From Paenibacillus sinopodophylli (GTDB lineage: Bacteria > Bacillota > Bacilli > Paenibacillales > Paenibacillaceae): DNA of 64,000 nt. The notes below the pieces were generated by a model. It did not search any database and had not been told where the DNA came from. It saw only the letters and a program-made list of their open reading frames with translations. The DNA lies in contig NZ_VDBO01000001.1 in assembly GCF_005930355.1 (NCBI RefSeq), forward strand, positions 1,213,339 to 1,277,338, given 5' to 3'. This document shows, piece by piece, positions 36,292-44,788 of this stretch. The position numbers and the translations under genes were made by a program. Within the stretch, counting starts at the first letter, position 1. Every line of letters begins with the position of its first letter.

Positions 36292-36927
36292 CTAAACAAG
36301 CTCCGATGCACGGAAGAAGTTGCCGAAAGCATCTCTCACGGGAATCTTTTGATCTGCGAATCTGCCCATTGCTGGACGTACTTTATGCTTAGTCTTGCAA
36401 TTGTGGCATTCTATTTCACTATCATCGAGAGCGATGTAGTGATTGCCTTGATTTTTGCAAGCTTCATTTTGGCACCAGTAGCGCAGGCGGTAGTGTGGCA
36501 CTTCGTCCTTAAACTTAATTCCTGTATCGTACCAATCTGGCTTTTCTGGTGCTTCTGCAATAGCCTTGTCTAGTTTCTCGCCGATCGATGTATTCAGCGT
36601 TCTATTCGCTCCCTGCAGCTCAACTTTTTTTGACTGGATGTTAGTGTTAGCCGGCGGTATCACCTGAGCAGTTACAGGCTGTTGAATGGTTGACTTAGCT
36701 TCCTGAACCTCTCTATGTTGCTTCTCTTTCAAATCGGCACTAGAAGCGTTGTCCGCTTTTATTAATACGGGACCGCCTAGATCAACAGTTATTTCTGGTT
36801 GCTGCGTAATGCCGAAAATCCCGAAAGTACCAACAATAATGGAATCAATGTGCTGCGGTGTCGCAGCCTCTACCTCTAACTCCACGCTCTTATTGCCTTC
36901 GAATACATTCAATTTAACAAATGACAT
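36292..36927 (-). CDS. Phage protein with C-terminal zinc ribbon
   Basis: About 211 residues. The N-terminal 60 residues are beta-rich (SFVKLNVFEGNKSVELEVEA), followed by a low-complexity linker. Residues about 150-190 form a zinc ribbon with CQNEAC and CHNC pairs. GGAGG precedes the ATG at 36927. Nucleic-acid binding is likely; no specific function is recognised. Confidence 0.65.
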   Translation of the reverse strand: MSFVKLNVFEGNKSVELEVEAATPQHIDSIIVGTFGIFGITQQPEITVDLGGPVLIKADNASSADLKEKQHREVQEAKSTIQQPVTAQVIPPANTNIQSKKVELQGANRTLNTSIGEKLDKAIAEAPEKPDWYDTGIKFKDEVPHYRLRYWCQNEACKNQGNHYIALDDSEIECHNCKTKHKVRPAMGRFADQKIPVRDAFGNFFRASELV

Positions 36928-36984
36928 TTGAATCATCCTCCATGTAATTTAATATTCATTATGTTGTATCGCCGAACCGCGAGA

Positions 36985-37242
36985 TTATTTCCGTTCAAAC
37001 CCGCCACAACTCACTAGGTCATCGTCCAAAAATTCTGTTCGGGGTTCATGATAAAACGGCTTAGATGTACAAGACCGTTTCCCATCTTTTAAAAAAAAGA
37101 ATTTACAATCTTCGCATCTATCCTCATTGGCATCTGGACCTTCGCCATACAATGCAGCGCACGCAGCGCTGCTTGGTATGAAAAACATACACCTGTCACC
37201 AGTTATTAAGCATGTCGTTCCATTGGCTGCTGTACAACCCAT
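36985..37242 (-). CDS. Cys-rich small phage protein
   Basis: About 85 residues with many Cys (MGCTAANGTTC, DRCEDC, CTSK, SCGG), consistent with one or two metal-bound clusters. The start at 37242 follows GCAGGTG; an alternative ATG at 37260 overlaps the end of the preceding gene. No family recognised. Confidence 0.55.
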   Translation of the reverse strand: MGCTAANGTTCLITGDRCMFFIPSSAACAALYGEGPDANEDRCEDCKFFFLKDGKRSCTSKPFYHEPRTEFLDDDLVSCGGFERK

Positions 37243-37249
37243 TTCATAT

Positions 37250-37510
37250 TCACCTGCCATCCAAGCGATCGACATACTCCTTAAAGCGATCTCTAAGTTC
37301 TTGCAGCTCTTGAGCTGACTTCTTGTTATTCGCAGCCATTTGATCAACAAGTTCTCCATACTGCTGATTGATTTCGCCCCGTTGTTTGACAAGCTCCCCA
37401 TAGCGTTGATTACTCTTTGCTTCCTGCAGGTTGTTCCACATGCCCCATAAGACCATTGCCAGCAGAAGTATTGTCGTTATCCAGTTAAGGCGTTTGAGTC
37501 CCTTGCTCAT
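37250..37510 (-). CDS. Membrane-anchored coiled-coil phage protein
   Basis: An 86-residue protein: membrane helix at residues about 10-26 (WITTILLLAMVLWGMW), then a charged coiled coil to the end (QQYGELVDQMAANNKKSAQE). AGGAAGGTG precedes the ATG. The topology resembles phage spanin- or hemolysin-XhlA-like accessory proteins, but its place in the early operon argues against a lysis role. Confidence 0.65.
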   Translation of the reverse strand: MSKGLKRLNWITTILLLAMVLWGMWNNLQEAKSNQRYGELVKQRGEINQQYGELVDQMAANNKKSAQELQELRDRFKEYVDRLDGR

Positions 37511-37523
37511 TTAAATCACCTTC

Positions 37524-37979
37524 CTATTCAGATGTTGTACCGCTTGCAGCCCAATTCCACAAACCCTGCTGCCCCTTGGCTGGTATCGGTTCCGCCAGCT
37601 GCTGCACGTCTGCTATTTCCCATGCGAAGCGCCCCGTTGAATAATCCCCATAAACAAATTCAGGTCCATCTATTGACTTGATTCCGCTATTGCTAGTTAA
37701 CTCCACGTAATCAGATAGACCGTATTGTCTAGCTTTATAGCATTCTGACAGGCTCCCTGTTGCAACAATAGATCCAGTTGGCAGGTTGTCTGGAGTGTAT
37801 CCATGAGCAGCCAGCGCCGTTTTAATCGTCTCTTGTTCACACGCTTCGCGGTCTATTTTCTTGCCAGCGTGAATAGCGAGCTCTCCGCGATGCTTTGTCG
37901 GCCAGCTACGCGTTTCGAATTTTTTAGCGCCAATGGCGATCAGAGTCGCCCACGGTTGAATTATCGTTATTGCTTTCAA
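37524..37979 (-). CDS. ASCH-domain protein
   Basis: About 151 residues. MKAITIIQPWATLIAIGAKK, then FETRSWPTKHRGELAIHAG, is a typical ASCH (PUA-like beta barrel) beginning; GSIVATGSLSECY follows. ASCH domains bind RNA or modified nucleosides. I choose a TTG start at 37979 because it gives the canonical family N-terminus and TAGGAG lies upstream; a GTG three codons earlier sits inside that site. Confidence 0.85.
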   Translation of the reverse strand: MKAITIIQPWATLIAIGAKKFETRSWPTKHRGELAIHAGKKIDREACEQETIKTALAAHGYTPDNLPTGSIVATGSLSECYKARQYGLSDYVELTSNSGIKSIDGPEFVYGDYSTGRFAWEIADVQQLAEPIPAKGQQGLWNWAASGTTSE

Positions 37980-38007
37980 TAGCCTCACTCCTAATGATCT
38001 TTAATTT

Positions 38008-38244
38008 TCAAGCATATTCTTCATCATCGAACGCCAACTCCACGCGCGGACTGAGTGTAGCGTTAAGCTGCTCACCCAAGCCTTTAAGTTTTAGACCAAC
38101 CTCACAAGTCCGCTGGCAGTACCCGTCAACATGAGAGGTAGAATGTCCGTGGATCCGATTCAATTCCTTTAGTTGAGGACAACCATCACATCTCCCATCA
38201 AGAAGACTGCCAATTTCCCGCATCACTCGTTCACGTACGATCAC
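38008..38244 (-). CDS. Small zinc-finger protein
   Basis: A 78-residue protein with Cys/His spacing RCDGCPQLKELNRIHG, YCQRTCEVG, resembling the zf-C2HCIx2C family of Bacillota. GTG start with GAGGTG upstream. It lies just downstream of the methyltransferase gene. Likely nucleic-acid binding; role unknown. Confidence 0.75.
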   Translation of the reverse strand: MIVRERVMREIGSLLDGRCDGCPQLKELNRIHGHSTSHVDGYCQRTCEVGLKLKGLGEQLNATLSPRVELAFDDEEYA

Positions 38245-38255
38245 GTATGTTCACC

Positions 38256-39413
38256 TCAAAATAATAATGATTGTCCTTCGAACTGAAGCTTAGGCTGCAC
38301 ATTCGCTATTCGTCGCTCAGCGATCTCCACATACTGTTCACCTATCTCGATGCTTGTACATTCACGTCCGTTTTCAATTGCTACCTTTTCAGTTGTTCCA
38401 CTACCGCCGAACGGGTCCAGTACGCGACCACCTACCGGAGCACCCGCCAAAATGCAGGGCTCGATCAGTTTTTCAGGAAACGTTGCAAAATGTGCTTCCT
38501 TGAATTGGGCTGTGGTCACTGTCCAAACAGATCGTTTATTTCTCGAATTACCCTCCCAAGGAATAGAGCCTCCTAAGTGAGAACCGGGTCGATCGCGATC
38601 TTTCCCATACTTTCGTTCTTTGTTTCCACTTCTACGCCTAGATTGTTCAGGTCCAAAAGCACCTTTAGAACCACCCACCGCTTTCATATTGCCGTTCGAT
38701 TTTGTTCCACCAGCAGCCCGCGCGGATCCTTCCTGGCCCTCGATATCCTGTGACAACCGCTCGATACTTGAGGCGGCCATTGGTTCTTTGATAGCTTCAT
38801 CATCGTAGTAATATCGCTCCGATTTGGAGAGAAGAAACACATACTCATGTGCCTTTGTGGGGCGATCCCTTACACTTTCAGGCATACAGTTCGGTTTATT
38901 CCAAATGTTATCCATTCTGAGATACCAACCATCAGCTTGAAGCGCGAAGGCTACACGCCACGGAATGCCAACAAGGTCCTTTGGTTTTAGTCCTGGAGCT
39001 TCAAAGTCTTGATATTGAATGCTTCCGGCATGTTGGCCTGTGTGCTGCTTATGCATATCACCGGGATTACCACGTCCGTCAGCGTTGCGGCCTTTCATGG
39101 ATCCGGAATAAGTATCGCCGTAATTGAGCCACAACGTTCCATCATCCCTCAGCACACGCCAAACCTCTCGAAACACTGAAACAGTATGAGCAACGAACAT
39201 CTCCGGCGTTGGCTCTAGCCCGAGACAACCATTCCATGCTGGAACAGTCACTTGCGGCAGACCGGGCATTGGAATGTAAGTTGTTTCAGGCCAATCACTA
39301 GGCGGAATGCCATAGTCCCGCAATCCCCAATATGGCGGTGAGGTGACACATGTGTGAAAGTATTGCTCCGGTAGCGCCTGCATGACTATCCGGCAGTCTC
39401 CCGTCAAAATCAT
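38256..39413 (-). CDS. Site-specific DNA methyltransferase (beta class)
   Basis: A 385-residue SAM-dependent methyltransferase in the beta arrangement: catalytic motif TSPPYWGLRDYG near residue 24, a target-recognition middle region (about 190-290) and the SAM-binding motif DPFGGSGTT near the C-terminus. TSPPYW suggests N4-cytosine, with N6-adenine possible. No cognate restriction enzyme is adjacent, so it is probably an orphan protecting phage DNA from host restriction. Confidence 0.9.
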   Translation of the reverse strand: MILTGDCRIVMQALPEQYFHTCVTSPPYWGLRDYGIPPSDWPETTYIPMPGLPQVTVPAWNGCLGLEPTPEMFVAHTVSVFREVWRVLRDDGTLWLNYGDTYSGSMKGRNADGRGNPGDMHKQHTGQHAGSIQYQDFEAPGLKPKDLVGIPWRVAFALQADGWYLRMDNIWNKPNCMPESVRDRPTKAHEYVFLLSKSERYYYDDEAIKEPMAASSIERLSQDIEGQEGSARAAGGTKSNGNMKAVGGSKGAFGPEQSRRRSGNKERKYGKDRDRPGSHLGGSIPWEGNSRNKRSVWTVTTAQFKEAHFATFPEKLIEPCILAGAPVGGRVLDPFGGSGTTEKVAIENGRECTSIEIGEQYVEIAERRIANVQPKLQFEGQSLLF

Positions 39414-39415
39414 CC

Positions 39416-39550
39416 CTACACCTCACCAACTAATTCAGTTATACATGGCGTGCATACATCTCGCTCGTTCCATCTCTTGAGCTCTTTCTTTCGCTTAACT
39501 TTGCCACACACATCGCATATACAGTGACTTAAAGTGACAATATTGCTCAT
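39416..39550 (-). CDS. 44-residue zinc-ribbon protein
   Basis: Short gene with pairs CICDVC and CTPC about 24 residues apart, a compact zinc ribbon with a basic middle (KVKRKKELKRW). GAGGTGAGATC precedes the ATG. It ends three bases before the methyltransferase start and supplies that gene's ribosome binding site (GGTGAGGTG). Confidence 0.65.
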   Translation of the reverse strand: MSNIVTLSHCICDVCGKVKRKKELKRWNERDVCTPCITELVGEV

Positions 39551-39585
39551 GATCTCACCTCGCATATCCGACTTTGATAAATCTC

Positions 39586-40185
39586 TTATCGATCAGCACG
39601 ATCGCTTCTTTTTCGCTCTCCAATTTTACGGTAAATATCAGCCATGATAACGCCCGTTCTAGTCAGGTCCGCATTACACTGGATCAAGCCTCTCCTGTTC
39701 ATGACTGCAAGCTGAGCGCGCGAAACCATAATCAGATTGTCAGGTTCAAAGTTTGTGCGATTCCCATCCCCAAATATGACGGCGTGGCCTTTGGGAATTG
39801 AACCACCATTATGCTTTTCCCACTCAATCAAATGTTTGCCGCGCCATTTATTCGGGTCAGCAATCTTGAGGTCAACGTAGCCATCTGCGTTTACTCTTTC
39901 AGATCCCACTGGCATATAATTGTGTGGCTTATGGCCCATTCGGAATTGGGTATCTTCGCCGCCGGCCCATGTCCTTTTTTGCCCTTTGTTAAATGGCATA
40001 CGACCTTTTTCAAACCTTCCTGTCAATCCGCTACTTAACAAGTTGTTCTTTTTAAAAGATTTAATTTGCGTCTCACGAACCGTCAAACCGAAATGGGCAT
40101 TGAATTGTCGAGTTAAGTCAGCATTGCTTAGACCAACTACATTGGCCTTGATAAACTCTTTTTGATCAGGACTAAAGCGAAACAT
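39586..40185 (-). CDS. HNH endonuclease
   Basis: A 199-residue phage HNH nuclease. An N-terminal HTH-like region (SNADLTRQFNAHFGLTVRET) is followed by the HNH core: KHLIEWEKHNGGSIPKGHAV, then GNRTNFEPDNLIMVSR. It could be a homing-type free-standing nuclease or one with a packaging or recombination function. GGAGGGGTAGCCA precedes the ATG. Confidence 0.85.
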   Translation of the reverse strand: MFRFSPDQKEFIKANVVGLSNADLTRQFNAHFGLTVRETQIKSFKKNNLLSSGLTGRFEKGRMPFNKGQKRTWAGGEDTQFRMGHKPHNYMPVGSERVNADGYVDLKIADPNKWRGKHLIEWEKHNGGSIPKGHAVIFGDGNRTNFEPDNLIMVSRAQLAVMNRRGLIQCNADLTRTGVIMADIYRKIGERKRSDRADR

Positions 40186-40188
40186 TGG

Positions 40189-40428
40189 CTACCCCTCCAA
40201 CATTTTCGGGATGGACGTGTCCGCATTCAATCTGTCATCAGCAAGCCTTCTTGCTTCCAAAACCAAACTGCCGTTCGAAATAATTTGTGAAGCTACGCTG
40301 GTCACGGCCTTGGCCCTGTTAATCTCTTCAGCTAATTTTTCCCCGCTCAGATCCTCATCGCTCAAACGTTCTAGTTGCGAGAATAAATGATTATTCAAAT
40401 CGCCCAATGTGTTTCGCATCTTAAACAT
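40189..40428 (-). CDS. Small helical phage protein
   Basis: A 79-residue helical protein (NNHLFSQLERLSDEDLSGEK, LAEEINRAKAVTSVASQI). The pattern is common in siphophage early operons of Bacillota, function unknown. It overlaps the end of the PP-loop gene by eight bases. Confidence 0.65.
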   Translation of the reverse strand: MFKMRNTLGDLNNHLFSQLERLSDEDLSGEKLAEEINRAKAVTSVASQIISNGSLVLEARRLADDRLNADTSIPKMLEG

Positions 40429-41473
40429 CTACTCCTTCAAGTTCTATCTCACAATGTGAATCCGTAAAACACCCGCAGCCGCCAATGTCATAGCGATCAA
40501 TCAATTCAGCGCCGCCGTACATTGCCCTCTCTGCCTCGTCGTCTTGGTTGAGTTGGCGTATCGGATATGGCTGCGAATCCTTTTTCATGAAGCTATACTG
40601 CTGAATCTTCGCGTACCTTACTGCTGCTGAACCTGCTGGGTGAACGTAAAGTTTAGGTTTCAAGGCTCGGTCATAGAAGTAATCGCGGTATGCATCATCA
40701 AGTTCCTTGAGCATTGGCTCTTGAACATGTAACGGAATTTTATCCTCGTCAGGTATCGGCGTCTTGTCCTTTGGATCATTGCCTTTTGTGATGTACCTGT
40801 AAGCTGAGACGTACATTTTCAAGTGGAACTCCTGCTCCATGATCTTGGCGAACACATCCGGCAGTTGCTCCTTAAGTAATTTGTAATGCCCTTGCCCCGC
40901 CTTCACGCACCGTCCGTGGCAGTTGTTATGACTAAAGCCCAGTTTGTAAAGCTCTGGCTTCTCGATGTCGTACTTCTTGAGGACTTCCTCTTTCCAGATG
41001 TTGTTTTCGATTAGCGGAAAAATCACATTGAAAGGAGCCCAATTTTTCGTTATGGCCGTCTCGCGGTGCATCTCATCAAAATCGATTCCGAAATAAAGAG
41101 TAGCATCCGTTTTGAAATCAGCATCCTTTAAGAATTGTTCATTCCGCCAGTACGCAACTGCCGGCAGCTTGCCTCGTTTGAGAAAGTCCATGCCCACACG
41201 CATTTTCAATATCTTTGAGCAATCACCGATCATGGAGTTATAGACCATCTTCTTTTCAAACATGAGTTGAATTGGGTTGAGCCCCATACTGTGTGTCAAA
41301 AGTGGTAGCTGCAGCTTGTCTGACCCTTCTCGCAGCATCCGGTAACAATCTGGATGCTCCCAAAGCGTGTCGGTGAAATACATCACGATATTGTCATTAG
41401 GGAATTGTTCTTTAACCCAATCAGCTACAGCCAGGCTTGCGGTTCCGCCGCTTGAAAAGATGATGTGGTTCAA
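40421..41473 (-). CDS. PP-loop (PAPS-reductase-like) phage protein
   Basis: About 350 residues. The P-loop-like motif FSSGGTASLAVADWV at the N-terminus places it in the adenine nucleotide alpha-hydrolase/PAPS reductase superfamily. Cys residues include GDCSKILK, NNCHGRCVKAG and CGCFTDSHC, suggesting a metal or thiol function. Phage members may take part in DNA or RNA sulphur or base modification, but this is unproven. I take a TTG start at 41473: AGAGGTG is upstream, and the TTGA overlaps the preceding stop. Confidence 0.75.
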   Translation of the reverse strand: MNHIIFSSGGTASLAVADWVKEQFPNDNIVMYFTDTLWEHPDCYRMLREGSDKLQLPLLTHSMGLNPIQLMFEKKMVYNSMIGDCSKILKMRVGMDFLKRGKLPAVAYWRNEQFLKDADFKTDATLYFGIDFDEMHRETAITKNWAPFNVIFPLIENNIWKEEVLKKYDIEKPELYKLGFSHNNCHGRCVKAGQGHYKLLKEQLPDVFAKIMEQEFHLKMYVSAYRYITKGNDPKDKTPIPDEDKIPLHVQEPMLKELDDAYRDYFYDRALKPKLYVHPAGSAAVRYAKIQQYSFMKKDSQPYPIRQLNQDDEAERAMYGGAELIDRYDIGGCGCFTDSHCEIELEGVDV

Positions 41474-41649
41474 TCCCCCACCTCTTTCCTTCTCGTCGGC
41501 TTCCACGCCATTACGTCACGTTCTCTCGGTTTAACTGCGGCCTTTTGTGCATATTCCTCATCCGTCATCTTCCGCACAGTAACCTCGCTATTAGGCTTTT
41601 GGTCAGTCTCTAGCTTTGGCTGCGGCAGCGGCTGTAGACGGCGGCTCAT
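41470..41649 (-). CDS. 59-residue phage protein
   Basis: A small basic, proline-rich protein (MSRRLQPLPQPKLETDQKPN). Its ATG overlaps the upstream stop (ATGA), and its TGA overlaps the TTG of the PP-loop gene (TTGA). This chain of overlaps is the main support. No family recognised. Confidence 0.5.
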   Translation of the reverse strand: MSRRLQPLPQPKLETDQKPNSEVTVRKMTDEEYAQKAAVKPRERDVMAWKPTRRKEVGD

Positions 41650-41813
41650 CGTTTCGACCTCGGATGTTTGTCCAGCTTTCCACTTCGCTTTTTACGTTGC
41701 CTGCGGATAAGCTCAGATTCCGCTCCCATTTTCTGCAGGAGACTCGCTCCATCGTCGTGATACCGGATGTTAACTAGTTGTTCTAAAGTCGCATTCTTGT
41801 AATTCGGAACCAC
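41646..41813 (-). CDS. Small basic phage protein
   Basis: About 55 residues (VPNYKNATLEQLVNIRYHDD, ending RQRKKRSGKLDKHPRSKR), strongly basic at the C-terminus. I choose a GTG at 41813 with GAGGTG five bases upstream; a GTG at 41870 would add 19 residues but has no site. Between the RuvC-like gene and the 59-residue gene. Confidence 0.5.
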   Translation of the reverse strand: MVPNYKNATLEQLVNIRYHDDGASLLQKMGAESELIRRQRKKRSGKLDKHPRSKR

Positions 41814-41885
41814 TCGATCACCTCGTTTAGAAACATATGTTCGGTTGTGTGGCAGCAGTAATCCCTTCACCGAGCGATTGCGCGG

Positions 41886-42455
41886 TTATTCCGTTTTTGC
41901 GAGGATCGAATTTACTACCTCGATTTGATAAGGGTAAGTGTCAACAGGTGGATTCAGTTCTCGCATGTGATATAGATTCATTGCGATTCGAGCCATGATA
42001 TACGCGTCAACGATGTTGTCATTCTTATGGGTATATCCAAAATGCTCGACCACCGCCTTGGCAACAGCGTCCTTACCCTCTTTCCCCGACATTCTTTCTT
42101 TGTTGCCAGCTTCACCTTTCCAACCAGTTACGCCGACATACTTTTTAACCGATGCAGGCATTAACTTGTTAAATCTCAATTTCCGTCGATGAACCATGCT
42201 TCGCAGCCCGCCGTGTATCATTCCGGTTGTAATACCCCGTTGCGTTCCCGGTGCAGCATCTTCGATTACCACCTCGTCACCTGGTAACAGCAACGTATAC
42301 AACTGGTCTTCTAGGCTGACAAGCTGACTGATCGATATGCCGCCTTTCTCAACCTTTCCCGTGCCCTTTAGTTCTACTTCAACAAGCACCTCACCGCGCT
42401 CATCCAAAGCAACAAATCCGGTTTTAGTCGCTGGATCGACTCCTACGAACCTCAC
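41886..42455 (-). CDS. RuvC-like Holliday junction resolvase
   Basis: A 189-residue RNase H-fold nuclease: [17 protein letters not shown] gives the first Asp, [13 protein letters not shown] the Glu, and [14 protein letters not shown] the C-terminal Asp pair, the order seen in RuvC-type resolvases. It probably processes branched phage DNA before packaging. It overlaps the LexA-HTH gene by four bases. Confidence 0.85.
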   Translation of the reverse strand: MRFVGVDPATKTGFVALDERGEVLVEVELKGTGKVEKGGISISQLVSLEDQLYTLLLPGDEVVIEDAAPGTQRGITTGMIHGGLRSMVHRRKLRFNKLMPASVKKYVGVTGWKGEAGNKERMSGKEGKDAVAKAVVEHFGYTHKNDNIVDAYIMARIAMNLYHMRELNPPVDTYPYQIEVVNSILAKTE

Positions 42456-42871
42456 AGCGCCGCCTCCCTTGCTCCGATGATTGTAATTGCCCGCGGCTTC
42501 GTTGGGTCTTTAAGGATGTATCCCAATTTTTCTAACGTATCCAAATGACGATGTACTGTCGATGGAGACAATAGCCCAACACCTTCACCAATCTCGCGGT
42601 TAGATGGTGGGTAACCACACTCCGCGATAAAGGAAACGAGAAAATCGTATACTCTTGCACATGTCCCTTTGATTGGCTTAATTCCAGTTTTGAGAGCTGA
42701 CACCTTTTGCCGCTCATGTCTCTCGTACAGTAGAATCTCCAGCCCCCGCCGCATCGTACTGATGTTGATTGGGACACCGTCACCGATACACTTGTCGATC
42801 TGAGCTATAACCTGCTCGTCCGTCATGACGTGTGTGTGCAGCTGCTTCGCGTATTCGGACTGTTCATTCAT
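42452..42871 (-). CDS. LexA-type winged-helix DNA-binding protein
   Basis: A 139-residue protein whose C-terminal 75 residues match the LexA DNA-binding domain: [20 protein letters not shown], then [20 protein letters not shown]. It has no S24 peptidase domain. Probably an early regulator, or a protein that recognises SOS-box-like sites. Its ATG overlaps the upstream stop. Confidence 0.8.
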   Translation of the reverse strand: MNEQSEYAKQLHTHVMTDEQVIAQIDKCIGDGVPINISTMRRGLEILLYERHERQKVSALKTGIKPIKGTCARVYDFLVSFIAECGYPPSNREIGEGVGLLSPSTVHRHLDTLEKLGYILKDPTKPRAITIIGAREAAL

Positions 42872-43035
42872 TTCTCGCTCTTCCTCCTTTTCGGCGGTAT
42901 GCCTTCATACATCACTTTCGCCGGCAGTAAATATATCTCACCGATTACACGCCTCTGCTCGTTGTAGACGATCTCCGTCGGAGCCTCCTGATAAAAGGGA
43001 TCAACCCTTACAGGCTTTCGCGGCCGCCGCTTCAT
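42868..43035 (-). CDS. 55-residue basic phage protein
   Basis: A basic small protein ([20 protein letters not shown], ending PPKRRKSEK). It overlaps dnaB upstream and the LexA-like gene downstream by ATGA on both sides. GGAGGAAGAG near its end serves the next gene. No family recognised. Confidence 0.6.
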   Translation of the reverse strand: MKRRPRKPVRVDPFYQEAPTEIVYNEQRRVIGEIYLLPAKVMYEGIPPKRRKSEK

Positions 43036-44444
43036 TCCAGCACATCATGGTCGTCAATTGTTGTTTGCCGATGAAGATCGACCATTTTACCGTAATTTTT
43101 CATAAAGGCGACTTCTACAGTTCCCACTTTACCGTTCCGCTGCTTAGCAATGATGACCTCAATAATGTTTTTCTTTTCTGTTTGCTTGTCGTAGTAGTCA
43201 TCTCGGTAGAGGAAGCCTACGATATCAGCATCTTGCTCTATCGATCCTGATTCCCGTAGATCGGACATCATAGGTCGCTTGTCCTGCCGCTGTTCCACAC
43301 CACGGCTAAGCTGCGAGAGGGCGATTACCGGGACTTCCAGCTCCCGAGCAATCTCCTTGAGAGTCCGCGAGATTTCGGATACCTCTTGCTGCCTATTCTC
43401 GCCGCTCCGACCGTTACCGCGTATAAGCTGCAGGTAGTCAATCATGATCATACCCAAGCCCTTTTCCTTTCTGAGCTCACGACATTTGAACCGGATCTCC
43501 CCGACTGTAATGCCTGGCGTATCGTCGATAAAAATATTGGCTTCTGATAGGATGCCAATCGCGTTGGTCATCTTGCCCCAATCGTCCGGCTCGAAGTATC
43601 CCGTTTTCAGCTTTTCGCCATCAATGTTGCCTTCTGCTGAGATCATCCGCTGTACAAGCTGAGATGCTGACATTTCAAGACTGAAGACGGCTACAGTTTC
43701 CTTCGCCCTAATAGCAACGTTCTGTGCGATGTTGAGAGCAAAGGCTGTCTTACCAACAGAAGGACGGGCAGCAATGATAATAAGGTCGCTCCGCTGGAAG
43801 CCTGCCGTCATCTTATCTAGATCAGTCAAACCGCTCGGCATACCCGTAACGCCTTTGTTTTCATGACGGTTGTTGAATTTTTCCTCAGTCTGTTCGAATA
43901 CCTGAAACAGCGCATCTCTCATGGTCACGAACGCTTTAGGCGGCTTGTTCTCAGCCGTCAGCTTTGATATGCGCTTCTCGGCCAGTGCGACAAACCCCGC
44001 AACGTCCTGCTCCGATGTAGCGTGCTTCACCAGCTCGCGTGCAATGACAAGCGATTCCCTCCGCAGGGCCATGTCTATGACGATATCAGCGTAATAGGTT
44101 ATGCTGGAAGCAGACGGCACTGATCCGGATAAGCGAGCGAGGTAAGTAACACTTCCTACTTCTCCAAGCTTGTCATCGTCCTGTAGCGCCGCGCAAACCG
44201 TCACAACGTCTATTGGTGCCTTCGATTCGTACACATCGCACATAGCCTTGTAAATCGTTCTATGAGCCTTGTCGTAAAACTTCCCCTTTGTTAACCGATC
44301 CTTTACCTTCTCAAAAGATTCAGCTTCAAGCAGGATCGACCCTATTACAGCCTGTTCAGCTTCGAGGTTGTAAGGTTCTGCGTCTGGCATCCCTAGATAG
44401 TTAGCTTCATAGTCAGGTGGAGCTTCATCGTGCGGCCAACTCAT
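43032..44444 (-). CDS. dnaB: Phage replicative DNA helicase (DnaB)
   Basis: A 470-residue hexameric 5'-3' helicase. The N-terminal domain begins NLEAEQAVIGSILLE. The RecA-like motor has Walker A ARPSVGKTAFALN, FSLEMSASQLVQRM and Walker B GMIMIDYLQLI, followed by LSQLSRGVEQR. It carries the phage replication fork with the adjacent loader and initiator genes. GGGGTGATCGAAC precedes the ATG. Confidence 0.94.
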   Translation of the reverse strand: MSWPHDEAPPDYEANYLGMPDAEPYNLEAEQAVIGSILLEAESFEKVKDRLTKGKFYDKAHRTIYKAMCDVYESKAPIDVVTVCAALQDDDKLGEVGSVTYLARLSGSVPSASSITYYADIVIDMALRRESLVIARELVKHATSEQDVAGFVALAEKRISKLTAENKPPKAFVTMRDALFQVFEQTEEKFNNRHENKGVTGMPSGLTDLDKMTAGFQRSDLIIIAARPSVGKTAFALNIAQNVAIRAKETVAVFSLEMSASQLVQRMISAEGNIDGEKLKTGYFEPDDWGKMTNAIGILSEANIFIDDTPGITVGEIRFKCRELRKEKGLGMIMIDYLQLIRGNGRSGENRQQEVSEISRTLKEIARELEVPVIALSQLSRGVEQRQDKRPMMSDLRESGSIEQDADIVGFLYRDDYYDKQTEKKNIIEVIIAKQRNGKVGTVEVAFMKNYGKMVDLHRQTTIDDHDVLE

Positions 44445-44788
44445 GTTCGATCACCCCATATCTTCTTGCGCACATTTTCCCAATAGCCATCCGGAGCAGG
44501 AGCATCCGTCTGTATCCAATGGTCGAGGAGAGCTATCTTCTGAGTTGCTTCCAGCCGCAATGCATCATTGTTTTTGACTGGCTGCAAATCGTAACGAGTG
44601 ATATTTGATATTTTGGGAAAAAAATCATTTGTATCGATGTGGAAGTCTAAATTTGACAGGCCCCATTCATAAGGGACATTGGCAAGTCGCTCTATCCAAA
44701 CAACAACAGTCTCTTCTTCAAGCTCAAGTTGATTCGGGTAAGCTGCCGATGCTTTGTACAGGAGAAACTCTGCTTGCTCCGGTAACAT
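44441..44788 (-). CDS. Helicase loader/inhibitor (G39P-like)
   Basis: A 115-residue helical protein directly upstream of dnaB. The N-terminal block YKASAAYPNQLELEEETVVV, WIERLANVPYEWG has the layout of SPP1 G39P, which binds and loads the phage helicase. It overlaps the initiator gene by 65 bp in another frame; GGAGGG precedes its ATG, which supports a genuine overlap. Confidence 0.75.
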   Translation of the reverse strand: MLPEQAEFLLYKASAAYPNQLELEEETVVVWIERLANVPYEWGLSNLDFHIDTNDFFPKISNITRYDLQPVKNNDALRLEATQKIALLDHWIQTDAPAPDGYWENVRKKIWGDRT

